NCBI RefSeq assembly: GCF_002954725.1
Contig: NZ_MSCQ01000001.1
Coordinates: 2,565,925-2,629,924 of the forward strand
From: Photobacterium phosphoreum
GTDB taxonomy: Bacteria > Pseudomonadota > Gammaproteobacteria > Enterobacterales > Vibrionaceae
Direction of reading: 5' to 3'
DNA: 64,000 nt
Both the position numbers and the translations under genes were made by a program. Positions within the stretch are counted from its first letter, which is position 1. Every line of letters begins with the position of its first letter. The notes beneath the pieces are model-generated. The model did not search any database, was not told where the DNA came from, and saw only the letters and a program-made list of their open reading frames with translations. This document shows positions 9,388 through 17,849 of this stretch, piece by piece.

Positions 9388-9418
9388 ACAAAAAAAGCCA
9401 TAGTAAAGACTATGGCTA
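9388..9418 (-). terminator. Intrinsic terminator after cpxP
   Basis: On the minus strand AGCCATAGT and ACTATGGCT form a perfect 9-bp stem with a 4-nt loop, followed by a run of T residues. Confidence 0.9.
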
Positions 9419-9450
9419 ATGAACACTATTTGACACTTAACTCACCATAA

Positions 9451-9924
9451 TTAGTGGTGACTTTTTTCCTGTAAGCGCATCACGTGTTTTTCTGATTGCT
9501 GTTGCTTAAGTTCAACATACTTTTGTTTTTGTTCTGGGGTTAGAATATTCAGCATTTTATGACGCTGTTCTAGCATCGCTACTCGACGCTCAACCTGCTG
9601 CTGTGACATTTTCTCAGCCACGGCACGTACCGCAGACTCATCAAAGTTACTCGCTAACACTAATTTTTCAAGTTGCTGCTGATCGGCTTGCATCGCTTGA
9701 CGATTTTCTACGCGTTGAGCTTTATGTTCAGTGCGGTTAGCTTGGCGTAACGTTTTCATTTCTTGTTTTTGAGTCGCCGTAAGATCTAACTGGCTAAAAA
9801 TCTTGCCGCCATGATGACCTTTCTTCATGCCACCATTGTGATCTTGGCTAGCAAAAGCTGACATTGAACCGAGAGCTAATGGCAATGCCATCGCGATAAT
9901 AAGCGTTTTATTAAATATTTTCAT
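9451..9924 (-). CDS. cpxP: CpxP/Spy-family periplasmic chaperone and Cpx inhibitor
   Basis: Periplasmic adaptor that binds CpxA to damp signalling and helps deal with misfolded proteins. The 157-residue product has a signal peptide at residues 1-25 (ending SMSAFA) and a highly charged helical body. The two family motifs LDLTATQKQEM and LTPEQKQKYVEL are present. The start at 9924 is preceded by GGAG at 9 bases. An upstream in-frame start at 10017 would bury the signal peptide and was rejected. It is divergent from cpxRA, with a CpxR box between them, which separates it from a generic Spy. Confidence 0.88.
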   Translation of the reverse strand: MKIFNKTLIIAMALPLALGSMSAFASQDHNGGMKKGHHGGKIFSQLDLTATQKQEMKTLRQANRTEHKAQRVENRQAMQADQQQLEKLVLASNFDESAVRAVAEKMSQQQVERRVAMLEQRHKMLNILTPEQKQKYVELKQQQSEKHVMRLQEKSHH

Positions 9925-9981
9925 GGTTATTTCTCCAGCATTATCATGTGATGAGTCGCCGTTTTCTATGGCTTGGTCACT

Positions 9982-10010
9982 ATCATAACCGATGGAAAGT
10001 AAACCGCTGT
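9982..10010 (-). promoter_or_regulatory. Predicted cpxP promoter
   Basis: On the minus strand TATGAT (9982-9987) is a good -10. At 17 bp spacing lies a poor -35 (ACAGCG, 10005-10010). A weak -35 close behind the CpxR box fits activator-dependent transcription. Prediction only. Confidence 0.45.
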
Positions 10011-10019
10011 CTAGCAAAC

Positions 10020-10034
10020 GTAAACTAGCGTAAA
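10020..10034. promoter_or_regulatory. CpxR box
   Basis: GTAAA-CTAGC-GTAAA is an exact match to the CpxR consensus GTAAA-N5-GTAAA. It lies about 95 bases from both the cpxP and cpxR start codons and can serve both, giving the autoregulated arrangement known in E. coli. Confidence 0.85.
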
Positions 10035-10050
10035 GCTAATACAGAGTAAC

Positions 10051-10079
10051 TTGGCGTATCAGCAAAGATTAGCGATACT
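10051..10079 (+). promoter_or_regulatory. Predicted cpxRA promoter
   Basis: TTGGCG (10051-10056) and GATACT (10074-10079) are spaced by 17 bp, just downstream of the CpxR box. Confidence 0.45.
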
Positions 10080-10124
10080 AGCACTACTTGATTGAGTGTT
10101 CACATTACATTTTAGGACTTCACC

Positions 10125-10817
10125 ATGGCAAAAATCCTTTTAGTCGATGACGATATAGAACTGACCGCACTCCTCAAAGATATTCTTGAATTAGAAGGAT
10201 TTGAGGTTGAAGAGGCCAACAATGGCATTAAAGGCTTAGAAAAAGTCGACACCAGTATTGATTTGATTTTACTTGATGTAATGATGCCGAAAATGAATGG
10301 CACCGAAATGTTACGCCGCTTACGCGAAAAACACACTACGCCTGTAATGATGCTCACCGCTAAAGGTGATGAAATAGATCGTGTGCTCGGGCTTGAGCTC
10401 GGTGCTGATGACTATTTACCCAAACCGTTTAGCGATCGGGAGTTGCTCGCTCGTATGCGCGCTGTACTGCGACGCACCCAAGTAAATACCGACACTAAAG
10501 CCAGGAATAGTGAGTGTCTCGTTTATCAAGATCTGATTATTTACCCAGGTCGACAAGAGGTATTGTGTAATCAGCAGCCGATTGAAATGACCGCTACCGA
10601 ACTAGCACTACTGAGTTATTTTGTGCAACATCCAGGCAAAATTATTGCCAAAGAAGAACTCAGTCTTGAAGTGCTCGGAAAACGCTTAGCGCAATTTGAT
10701 CGTGCAATTGATATGCATGTCTCAAACTTACGCAAAAAACTGCCAGTACGTAGTGACGGTAAACCACTGATAAAAACGCTGCGTGGTAAAGGCTATTTAT
10801 TGGTTGAGGCTCAATAA
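10125..10817 (+). CDS. cpxR: Envelope stress response regulator CpxR
   Basis: OmpR/PhoB-type response regulator. The receiver domain has the acidic pocket VDDD (7-10), phospho-acceptor Asp51 in LLDVMMPKMNG and the conserved Lys in LPKPF. The winged-helix domain (about 132-230) contains EVLGKRLAQFDRAIDMHVSN, nearly identical to E. coli CpxR. The stop codon overlaps the start of cpxA by one base, so the two are translationally coupled. An exact CpxR box lies upstream. Confidence 0.96.
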   Translation: MAKILLVDDDIELTALLKDILELEGFEVEEANNGIKGLEKVDTSIDLILLDVMMPKMNGTEMLRRLREKHTTPVMMLTAKGDEIDRVLGLELGADDYLPKPFSDRELLARMRAVLRRTQVNTDTKARNSECLVYQDLIIYPGRQEVLCNQQPIEMTATELALLSYFVQHPGKIIAKEELSLEVLGKRLAQFDRAIDMHVSNLRKKLPVRSDGKPLIKTLRGKGYLLVEAQ

Positions 10818-12193
10818 TGCGAGTACCTGGTTTTACGCACCTTTACGGGCGTATCTTTGCCATTTTCTGGGCCACGCTATTAGTGGTAGTCGTCGCATTG
10901 GTACTGATGTTTCAATATGACCCACGATCGATACAACCGATTCCCGAACATCCATTAAAACAACTTCAATCCCAAGCAATAAAAATTAATAAACGTTTAA
11001 ATCATCACCCAGCATCAAGCAACGATATCAACCTTAATACACGAATAAAAGCACTCACTAAACGGCAAGACAGTCATAATAACCAATTGTATTTCACGAC
11101 CATAGATGGCGATATTATTGCCCCGAGAAAACACACTAAAGCGCTACGTAATTTTATCACCATCGCCGATAACCCTGATACCCCCAAACAGCGTTTGTAT
11201 GGTCGCTGGTTAATGGCAGGGCCTTTTATTATTACCACTGAACAGCAACAGTTGTTTATGTATAGCGGTAAAGTGTGGCGGGGTGCTCCACCTTTTTTTG
11301 TTCAAATAATGGATAAACCGTTTAAATTACTATTAGTTACTATGCTTGTCAGCACGCCATTTTTATTATGGTTAGCATGGGCGGTAACCCGTCCAGCGCG
11401 ACGGTTGCAACAAGCAGCTGAACGGGTTGCTCGAGGCGAATTTGAAGCTGACCCAAGTTTAGAACAAGGGCCTGAAGAGTTTAAACAAGCCGGGGCCAGT
11501 TTTAATCAAATGGTCGATGCTTTAAATAACATCATTAGTGGTCAGCAACGGTTATTATCTGATATTTCACATGAATTACGCTCGCCTTTAACGCGACTAC
11601 GTATGGCAACAGCGCTGGCACAGCGAAAACAAGGCCAAAGTAGTGAATTATCACGGATTGATACCGAAGCAGAACGCTTAGAAAAAATGATCAGTGAGCT
11701 CTTGGAATTATCACGAATGCAGGTCAATAGTCACCAGCAACAGCAAATCGTTGATGGCCATAGCCTTTGGTATGAAATGTTAGAAGATGCCCGTTTTGAA
11801 GCAGAACAACACCATAAGACCTTAACCTATAATCAACTTCAAGCTTGGCCAATAAAAGGTAACCCGAACTTATTGATCAGTGCACTCGAAAACGTAATTC
11901 GCAATGCGATTAAATACGGTAATGATGTGATTGAGATTACGTTTACCCACCAGGCACAGCAATTACTGATCACAATTGATGATAATGGCGAGGGCGTACC
12001 CGATGATGAACTTGATGATATTTTTCGTCCATTTTATCGCGTTTCAACCGCCCGTGATCGCAGTAGTGGTGGCACGGGGTTAGGGCTGGCAATAACGGAA
12101 AGCGCCCTTCGTCAACACAGTGGTAGTATCAAAGCAACCACAAGCCCACTGGGTGGTTTGCGGATCAGTATGATATTGCCTTTAGCCCGTTAA
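10817..12193 (+). CDS. cpxA: Envelope stress sensor histidine kinase CpxA
   Basis: Inner-membrane kinase/phosphatase sensing envelope protein damage and controlling CpxR. A first membrane helix lies near residues 13-31, a periplasmic domain follows to about 168, and a second helix lies at 169-190. A HAMP linker starts at TRPARRLQQAAE. The H box has His252 in DISHELRSPLTR. The ATP-binding domain has NVIRNAIKYG, DDNGEGVP and GGTGLGLAI. Length 458 matches E. coli CpxA (457). It overlaps the cpxR stop by one base. Confidence 0.95.
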   Translation: MRVPGFTHLYGRIFAIFWATLLVVVVALVLMFQYDPRSIQPIPEHPLKQLQSQAIKINKRLNHHPASSNDINLNTRIKALTKRQDSHNNQLYFTTIDGDIIAPRKHTKALRNFITIADNPDTPKQRLYGRWLMAGPFIITTEQQQLFMYSGKVWRGAPPFFVQIMDKPFKLLLVTMLVSTPFLLWLAWAVTRPARRLQQAAERVARGEFEADPSLEQGPEEFKQAGASFNQMVDALNNIISGQQRLLSDISHELRSPLTRLRMATALAQRKQGQSSELSRIDTEAERLEKMISELLELSRMQVNSHQQQQIVDGHSLWYEMLEDARFEAEQHHKTLTYNQLQAWPIKGNPNLLISALENVIRNAIKYGNDVIEITFTHQAQQLLITIDDNGEGVPDDELDDIFRPFYRVSTARDRSSGGTGLGLAITESALRQHSGSIKATTSPLGGLRISMILPLAR

Positions 12194-12290
12194 CCATCAA
12201 GGTTAACCTCGCGCATTAAAGATGATTGCTTGTTGACGTTACGCTTGTCACAATACGGTTTCTTTTTGCACCAAATAAAGCTGAATAACT

Positions 12291-12755
12291 ATGTTTGATA
12301 TTGCGTTATACGAACCTGAAATCGCCCCCAACACAGGCAATATTATTCGCCTTAGTGCTAATTGTGGTGCCAATTTACATTTAATTGAGCCACTAGGGTT
12401 TGATTTAGAAGAAAAAAAACTGCGTCGTGCGGGTTTAGATTATCACGACCTCACCCATGTTTATCGTCATAAAAACTTTGAAGCCTTTATGGAAGCGATG
12501 GCGGGACGCCGTATTTTTGCTTGTACCACCAAAACCACTAACTATCACGTTAATGCGAAATTTGGTGAAGGTGATGTGTTGTTATTTGGTCCAGAAACAC
12601 GCGGCTTACCGGCTGAATTTATTACGAGCTTACCATTAGAACAACGTTTACGGATCCCAATGCAACCGGACAGCCGTAGCTTAAATTTATCCAATGCAGT
12701 CGCAATCATTGCCTTTGAAGCTTGGCGTCAGTTAGATTTTAATGGTGCTATCTAA
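12291..12755 (+). CDS. trmL: tRNA (cytidine(34)-2'-O)-methyltransferase TrmL
   Basis: SPOUT methyltransferase (YibK) modifying the wobble base 2'-OH of tRNA-Leu isoacceptors. The 154-residue protein has the trefoil-knot motifs [14 protein letters not shown] (residues 8-21), [11 protein letters not shown] and LNLSNAVAI. Length is near E. coli (157). It is convergent with cysE, next to which it also lies in E. coli. Confidence 0.95.
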   Translation: MFDIALYEPEIAPNTGNIIRLSANCGANLHLIEPLGFDLEEKKLRRAGLDYHDLTHVYRHKNFEAFMEAMAGRRIFACTTKTTNYHVNAKFGEGDVLLFGPETRGLPAEFITSLPLEQRLRIPMQPDSRSLNLSNAVAIIAFEAWRQLDFNGAI

Positions 12756-12776
12756 AATTCTTGATCGAGAAAAACA

Positions 12777-12804
12777 ATCAAGGCGATCATTTGATCGCCT
12801 TGAT
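12777..12804. terminator. Symmetric hairpin between trmL and cysE
   Basis: ATCAAGGCGATCA and its exact complement are separated by only two bases. There is no long T tract on either side. It probably ends both convergent transcripts. Confidence 0.65.
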
Positions 12805-12828
12805 GCGTTATAACGCCAGTACTGTTAC

Positions 12829-13686
12829 TCAATCAATATGAGTGAAAGCATCGTTACTGCCATTAAATTGCTGATCCATTTCAGTAGCGGGTTTGGCGGT
12901 TTTAGGACGACCAATAATAACCGCAGGCACACCAGCAACAGTCGTATGCGGAGGCACCGGTTCTAAAACGACGGAGCAAGCACCAATTTTGGCCCCAACA
13001 CCCACTTCAATATTACCCAGTACCTTGGCACCGGCACCAATCATTACCCCTTGACGAATCTTAGGGTGGCGATCACCACTTTCTTTACCGGTACCGCCTA
13101 AGGTAACATCTTGTAAAATTGACACTTCATCTTCAATTACTGCGGTTTCACCAATCACGATCCCTGTCGCATGGTCAAACATAATGCCACAACCAATCTG
13201 TGCCGCAGGGTGAACATCAACCTGACATGCCACCGATATTTGATTCTGTAAATACACCGCTAACGCTTTGCGGTTTTGTTTCCACAGCCAATTCGCGACC
13301 CGATACCCTTGCAGGGCATGACAGCCTTTAAGGTAAAGTAATGGAATCGAGTAAGCATCAATCGCCGGATCGCGCTCGACAACGGCACGAATATCACAAG
13401 CTGCCGCTTCAACAATATTGCTATCACTCACGAACGCTTCTTCGATGACTTCACGCACAGCCATTGCTGGCATTGACGGGGTCGCTAGTTTATTGGCTAA
13501 GATGTAACTCAATGCTGATGCTAAATTTTCATGCTTAATAATGGTGGCATGATAAAAACTGGCAAGCATAGGTTCTTGTTCAGCTTGCAATCGTGCTTCC
13601 TGCTCAATCGCGCGCCATAGTTGATATTGTTGACATTCCTTCACAAGTTCCTCGGCTTTATTACTTATTAGGTTAATCATACCCAT
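12829..13686 (-). CDS. cysE: Serine O-acetyltransferase CysE
   Basis: First step of cysteine synthesis, making O-acetylserine from serine and acetyl-CoA. The 285-residue protein has the N-terminal helical domain (EPMLASFYHATIIKHENLAS) and a left-handed beta helix of hexapeptide repeats (about 160-245, GIMFDHATGIVIGETAVIED). The start is MGMINLI, and Met3 is an alternative. A terminator after gpsA lies upstream, so cysE probably has its own promoter. E. coli has the same order. Confidence 0.95.
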   Translation of the reverse strand: MGMINLISNKAEELVKECQQYQLWRAIEQEARLQAEQEPMLASFYHATIIKHENLASALSYILANKLATPSMPAMAVREVIEEAFVSDSNIVEAAACDIRAVVERDPAIDAYSIPLLYLKGCHALQGYRVANWLWKQNRKALAVYLQNQISVACQVDVHPAAQIGCGIMFDHATGIVIGETAVIEDEVSILQDVTLGGTGKESGDRHPKIRQGVMIGAGAKVLGNIEVGVGAKIGACSVVLEPVPPHTTVAGVPAVIIGRPKTAKPATEMDQQFNGSNDAFTHID

Positions 13687-13782
13687 AGCATCATTAAATC
13701 AATGGGTTAATAGGTCACATCAATGGCATAACGTTACACAGTCAGAATACTGATCGTTATTGTATTTTAGTACAGTTATAAA

Positions 13783-13812
13783 AAATAACGCGAGCCTAAG
13801 CTCGCGTTATTT
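13783..13812 (-). terminator. Intrinsic terminator after gpsA
   Basis: Perfect 13-bp stem AAATAACGCGAGC (13783-13795) with 13800-13812 and a 4-nt loop. On the minus strand it runs into a T tract. It separates secB-gpsA from cysE. Confidence 0.9.
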
Positions 13813-13846
13813 AATAGATACCAGTTATCGCCCTAAACAAGCAACT

Positions 13847-14860
13847 TTATTCGTACTTTTTCTCACGTGCGAGTAAGTCTTTCGCCGCTTCGCGAGCATC
13901 TTTACCAAGATAAAGCACTTGATAAATCTGTTCAGTGATCGGCATTTCAACTTGATGACGTTGCGCCAATAACCACACTTCTTTAGTATTACGATAACCT
14001 TCTACTACTTGACCAATATCCTGTTGCGCTTGCTCGACACTACAACCATGACCGAGAGCTAATCCAAAGCGACGATTTCGCGATTGATTATCAGTGCATG
14101 TCAGTACCAAATCACCTAAACCTGCCATTCCCATAAAGGTTTCTGGTTGCGCACCAAGTGCAGCGCCCAGACGGCACATTTCAGCTAAGCCTCGAGTAAT
14201 AAGTGCCGTACGTGCATTGGCACCAAAGCCAATACCATCCGACATACCCGCACCAATCGCAATCACGTTTTTCACTGCGCCGCCCAACTGCATCCCAATA
14301 AAATCACTGTTGCTATAAACACGGAATGTTTTATCACAATGAATTTTTTGTTGTAGATCAGTCACAAAATCAGCATCAGGCGAAGAAACAGCAATCGCAG
14401 TTGGCATACCCGCTGCTAATTCTTTCGCAAACGTAGGGCCAGATAACACCGCTAATGGGATGTGTTCACCCAACACCTCAACCGCCACATCTTTAAGTAA
14501 ACGCCCGGTGTCAGGTTCTAATCCCTTTGTTGCCCAACAGATACGAGAATCTGGGCGCAAGAAAGGTTTCATTTGTGCTAATACCCCACCAAATACATGG
14601 CTAGGTACGACCACTAACACATCACGGCTACCTTCAACAGCAGCTTGTAAATCTGAGGTTAATATCAGTGAATCAGGAAATTTCACCCCAGGCAGAAACG
14701 CTTCATTGGCACGATCGATTTCCAATTGCGCCATATGGTGTGGCTCATGGCCCCACAAAATGACATTGGCACCATTTCTGGCTAATGCAATTGCTAATGC
14801 TGTCCCGTAAGATCCAGCCCCTAACACTGCCATCGAAATCGTATTATTAACGTTCATCAT
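13847..14860 (-). CDS. gpsA: Glycerol-3-phosphate dehydrogenase [NAD(P)+] GpsA
   Basis: Makes sn-glycerol 3-phosphate from dihydroxyacetone phosphate for phospholipid synthesis. The nucleotide-binding motif [12 protein letters not shown] is near the N-terminus. [21 protein letters not shown] and the catalytic-lysine segment [15 protein letters not shown] follow. About 337 residues, as in E. coli (339). The ATG at 14860 was chosen. An in-frame GTG at 14869 is possible, and neither has a strong ribosome site. It lies 18 bases after secB and is probably co-transcribed with it. Confidence 0.95.
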   Translation of the reverse strand: MMNVNNTISMAVLGAGSYGTALAIALARNGANVILWGHEPHHMAQLEIDRANEAFLPGVKFPDSLILTSDLQAAVEGSRDVLVVVPSHVFGGVLAQMKPFLRPDSRICWATKGLEPDTGRLLKDVAVEVLGEHIPLAVLSGPTFAKELAAGMPTAIAVSSPDADFVTDLQQKIHCDKTFRVYSNSDFIGMQLGGAVKNVIAIGAGMSDGIGFGANARTALITRGLAEMCRLGAALGAQPETFMGMAGLGDLVLTCTDNQSRNRRFGLALGHGCSVEQAQQDIGQVVEGYRNTKEVWLLAQRHQVEMPITEQIYQVLYLGKDAREAAKDLLAREKKYE

Positions 14861-14878
14861 ATTGGTCACTTTTACAAA

Positions 14879-15349
14879 TTAAGCTTCTGAACTTGCAGTA
14901 TTTGCTTCAGCTTGGTTTTCTAGGTAGTTCATGAATAAAGCATCAAAGTTTACTGGTGCTAGGTTCAATTGTGGGAACGTACCTTTAACCACTAGGCTAG
15001 AAATTGTTTCACGTGCGTATGGGAACAAAATGTTAGGGCAGAATGCGCCAAGACAATGTGCAAGTTGTGGTGCTTCCATTCCAGCAACAGTGAAAATACC
15101 ACCTTGCTGTACTTCACATAGGAATGCATTCTCTTCTTCGTTCTTAACCGTTACGGTTAGGCGAAGTACAACTTCATATACACCTTCAGCTAATTCACGG
15201 CTTTGAGTATCAAGATCCAATTTCACATCTGGGTTCCATTCTTTTTGGAATACGTCAGGTGAGTTTGGCGCTTCAAAAGACACATCTTTTAGGAATACGC
15301 GTTGAATTTGGAAGTTTTGTTGTGCTTCGGTATTTGCTGCTTCAGCCAT
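14879..15349 (-). CDS. secB: Protein-export chaperone SecB
   Basis: Cytosolic tetrameric chaperone that keeps preproteins unfolded and hands them to SecA. The 156-residue product has the family segments [19 protein letters not shown] near the N-terminus and [13 protein letters not shown] in the second half. It has the usual acidic, alanine-rich tail. GGAG lies upstream of the ATG. In E. coli grxC lies between yibN and secB. Here that interval is only 130 bases and holds no gene. Confidence 0.97.
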   Translation of the reverse strand: MAEAANTEAQQNFQIQRVFLKDVSFEAPNSPDVFQKEWNPDVKLDLDTQSRELAEGVYEVVLRLTVTVKNEEENAFLCEVQQGGIFTVAGMEAPQLAHCLGAFCPNILFPYARETISSLVVKGTFPQLNLAPVNFDALFMNYLENQAEANTASSEA

Positions 15350-15479
15350 TTTTGGAGTCCTTTATAAATACTCGCTACCACGAGCTATTAATTATACTAG
15401 CAACTGTGCATTCCACAGGCTGCATCAATTTATATCGTCATTTCACACCCAAGCGGTTGCAAAATCACATCGAATAAAA

Positions 15480-15917
15480 TTATTTTTTCTTACTTGCAAC
15501 AAGCGGTAAGTTAGCTTCATTCCAAGCAATAAGACCGTCTTTTAAAACGTTAACGTTAGTAAAACCATCTTTACTAAGCTGGTTTGCAGTCTCTTGTGCC
15601 GTCTGACCCGTCTTACATATAACAATAATTGGGGCTGCTTTGTGTTTTTCAAGCTCTGGCGTGTTTTGACGTTGAATTTGGCTTGGTAAAATGTGAACTG
15701 AGCCTACAATATGACCTTTACGGAATTCATCACGATTACGGATGTCAAGAAAAACACCCTCTTCGTTATTCACTAACGTGGTCGCTTCATTAATACTAAT
15801 TGTTTTATATTTGGCGTTTTTCTCTTTTACCATCATGCTAATTAGCGCAATCACGATACCAATCCAAGCCAATGATAAAACAGGGTTACTAGTTAGAAAT
15901 TCAATATATTGATGCAT
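15480..15917 (-). CDS. yibN: Membrane-anchored rhodanese-like protein YibN
   Basis: 145 residues. An N-terminal membrane helix (about 13-29) is followed by a single rhodanese domain with the active-site loop CKTGQTAQ, whose cysteine would carry a persulfide. The exact substrate is not established. It sits upstream of secB and divergent from gpmI, as in E. coli (143 residues). Confidence 0.88.
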   Translation of the reverse strand: MHQYIEFLTSNPVLSLAWIGIVIALISMMVKEKNAKYKTISINEATTLVNNEEGVFLDIRNRDEFRKGHIVGSVHILPSQIQRQNTPELEKHKAAPIIVICKTGQTAQETANQLSKDGFTNVNVLKDGLIAWNEANLPLVASKKK

Positions 15918-16194
15918 TTAATTTACTCTGTTGTCATGGTTCGCTATTGCAAGCCATGCTATTGCGGTCTAAAAAAATGACTGTGAGTATACCTAGGTTG
16001 CTGATCTTGTAACAGCGTCCTTGAGTATAAAAGCTTATTGACCGATGACCTATCAGTGAAATAGAAAAAAACTGTGACCTAGGACTTACACTTTAATCAA
16101 TAAATGCCTATATTCGACACAGACTATAAACAAGCAGTCCATGATTTAGTTGCATCTACCGCTACTGCTTTAATGTGCTTTTGTAGTAAAATCA

Positions 16195-16209
16195 TGATAA
16201 TTATTATCG
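16195..16209. promoter_or_regulatory. Fur box upstream of gpmI
   Basis: TGATAAT-T-ATTATCG matches the 7-1-7 Fur consensus (TGATAATNATTATCA) at 13 of the 14 fixed positions. It lies about 80 bases before the gpmI start, in the likely promoter. In E. coli the other phosphoglycerate mutase gene, gpmA, is a known Fur target. Confidence 0.65.
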
Positions 16210-16210
16210 C

Positions 16211-16256
16211 AATTACCTTAAACAGCGCTTAGTTCACCAAGCCGCTTAAGGTAATT
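16211..16256 (+). promoter_or_regulatory. Long inverted repeat in the gpmI leader
   Basis: AATTACCTTAA (16211-16221) pairs exactly with TTAAGGTAATT (16246-16256). Inside, AGCG-CTT can pair with AAGCCGCT with a bulge. No T tract follows. It may be an operator or an mRNA-stabilising 5' stem. Its role is unknown. Confidence 0.5.
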
Positions 16257-16290
16257 GATGTATTTTTATTAATTCGAAGAGGGACTGAAT

Positions 16291-17832
16291 ATGTCTGCGA
16301 AGAAACCACTTGCACTTGTTATTTTAGATGGCTGGGGCTACCGCGAAGATAACGCTGATAACGCGATTGCGAACGCTAACACACCCGTAATGGATGCGTT
16401 AATGGCGAACAATCCTAATACGCTTATCGCAGCGTCAGGCCTAGAAGTAGGTCTACCTGAAGGCCAAATGGGTAACTCTGAAGTAGGTCATACTAATATC
16501 GGCGCTGGCCGAGTAGTATATCAAGATCTTACTCGTATCACGAAAGCAATTGGCGATGGCGAGTTCTTTGAAAATGAAGCACTGGTAAATGCAATTGATA
16601 AAGCTGTAACTACAGGCAAAGCCGTTCATATTCTTGGCTTAGTTTCTCCAGGTGGCGTACACAGCCACGAAGACCACATTGCAGCCGCGATTGAAATGGC
16701 CGCTAACCGTGGCGCCGAGAAAATCTACCTACACGCATTCCTTGATGGCCGTGATACACCACCACGTAGCGCACAGCACTCTCTTGAGCGTTTCGATGCC
16801 TTATTTGCAAAACTAGGTAAAGGCCGTACCGCTTCTCTAGTCGGTCGTTACTACGCAATGGATCGTGATAATAACTGGGATCGCGTCGAAGTTGCTTATA
16901 ACCTACTTACTGCTGCAAAAGGTGAATATACTTTCGCTAATGCAACTGAAGGTCTAGCTGCCGCTTACGAGCGTGGCGAAAACGACGAGTTCGTTAAAGC
17001 AACCGAACTACGTACCGAAAACCAAGAAGCGGCATTCATTGCTGATGGCGATAGCGTTATCTTCATGAACTACCGTGCTGACCGTGCACGTGAAATCACT
17101 CGTACTTTCGAGCCTAACTTCACTAGTTTTAAGCGTGCGCAGTTCCCACAATTAGCTGACTTTGTGATGCTAACCCAATATGCAGCAGACATTGCACTGA
17201 CCACTGCGTTTGCACCTGCAAGCCTAGAGAATACCTTAGGTGAGTGGCTATCGAAAAAAGGTAAAAAGCAGCTACGTATTTCTGAAACAGAAAAATACGC
17301 GCACGTTACTTTCTTCTTTAACGGTGGCAAAGAAGATGAGTTTGAGGGCGAATCTCGCTCACTAGTTGCTTCACCAAAAGTAGCCACTTACGATCTTCAA
17401 CCTGAGATGAGCTCACCTGAGTTAACTGAAAAACTAGTTGCTGCCATTAAGAGCGGCGAGTTTGACGTTATTATCTGTAACTACCCTAACGGTGACATGG
17501 TTGGTCACACTGGCGTTTACGATGCTGCAGTTAAAGCATGTGAAGCACTAGACAGCTGTATCGGTCAAGTTGTTGCTGCAATCAAAGAAATGGATGGTCA
17601 GTTATTAATTACTGCCGACCACGGTAACGCTGAAATGATGGTTAACCCTGAAACAGGTGGTATCCATACAGCACACACTAACTTACCAGTACCATTAATT
17701 TACATCGGTAATAAAGACCTCGATCTTAAGCCAAACGGTAAACTATCTGATCTAGCCCCAACTATGCTATCGCTAACAGATATCGAAATCCCTGCAGAGA
17801 TGTCTGGTCAGGTGCTATACAATCTGAAATAA
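16291..17832 (+). CDS. gpmI: 2,3-bisphosphoglycerate-independent phosphoglycerate mutase GpmI
   Basis: Mn-dependent alkaline-phosphatase-fold enzyme interconverting 3- and 2-phosphoglycerate. The 513-residue protein has [12 protein letters not shown] near the N-terminus and the phosphoserine site [17 protein letters not shown] (Ser near residue 64). [14 protein letters not shown] and the metal motifs [12 protein letters not shown] and TADHGNAE follow. Length matches E. coli (514). Codon bias suggests high expression. Its terminator falls inside the start of envC. Confidence 0.97.
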   Translation: MSAKKPLALVILDGWGYREDNADNAIANANTPVMDALMANNPNTLIAASGLEVGLPEGQMGNSEVGHTNIGAGRVVYQDLTRITKAIGDGEFFENEALVNAIDKAVTTGKAVHILGLVSPGGVHSHEDHIAAAIEMAANRGAEKIYLHAFLDGRDTPPRSAQHSLERFDALFAKLGKGRTASLVGRYYAMDRDNNWDRVEVAYNLLTAAKGEYTFANATEGLAAAYERGENDEFVKATELRTENQEAAFIADGDSVIFMNYRADRAREITRTFEPNFTSFKRAQFPQLADFVMLTQYAADIALTTAFAPASLENTLGEWLSKKGKKQLRISETEKYAHVTFFFNGGKEDEFEGESRSLVASPKVATYDLQPEMSSPELTEKLVAAIKSGEFDVIICNYPNGDMVGHTGVYDAAVKACEALDSCIGQVVAAIKEMDGQLLITADHGNAEMMVNPETGGIHTAHTNLPVPLIYIGNKDLDLKPNGKLSDLAPTMLSLTDIEIPAEMSGQVLYNLK

Positions 17833-17833
17833 T

Positions 17834-17849
17834 TATCCCATGCGGGATA
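17834..17849 (+). promoter_or_regulatory. Small hairpin around the envC start codon
   Basis: TATCCC (17834-17839) and GGGATA (17844-17849) pair, leaving ATGC, with the envC start codon, in the loop. No Shine-Dalgarno is visible. This would reduce initiation unless translation of gpmI, which stops 7 bases earlier, opens it. Confidence 0.4.

Larger units (their letters stand above)
15918..16290. other. Divergent yibN-gpmI control region
   Basis: No gene seen. The region must carry both promoters. It contains a near-consensus Fur box and a long inverted repeat in the gpmI leader, both listed separately. A GAGGG ribosome site lies about 8 bases before the gpmI ATG. Confidence 0.6.
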
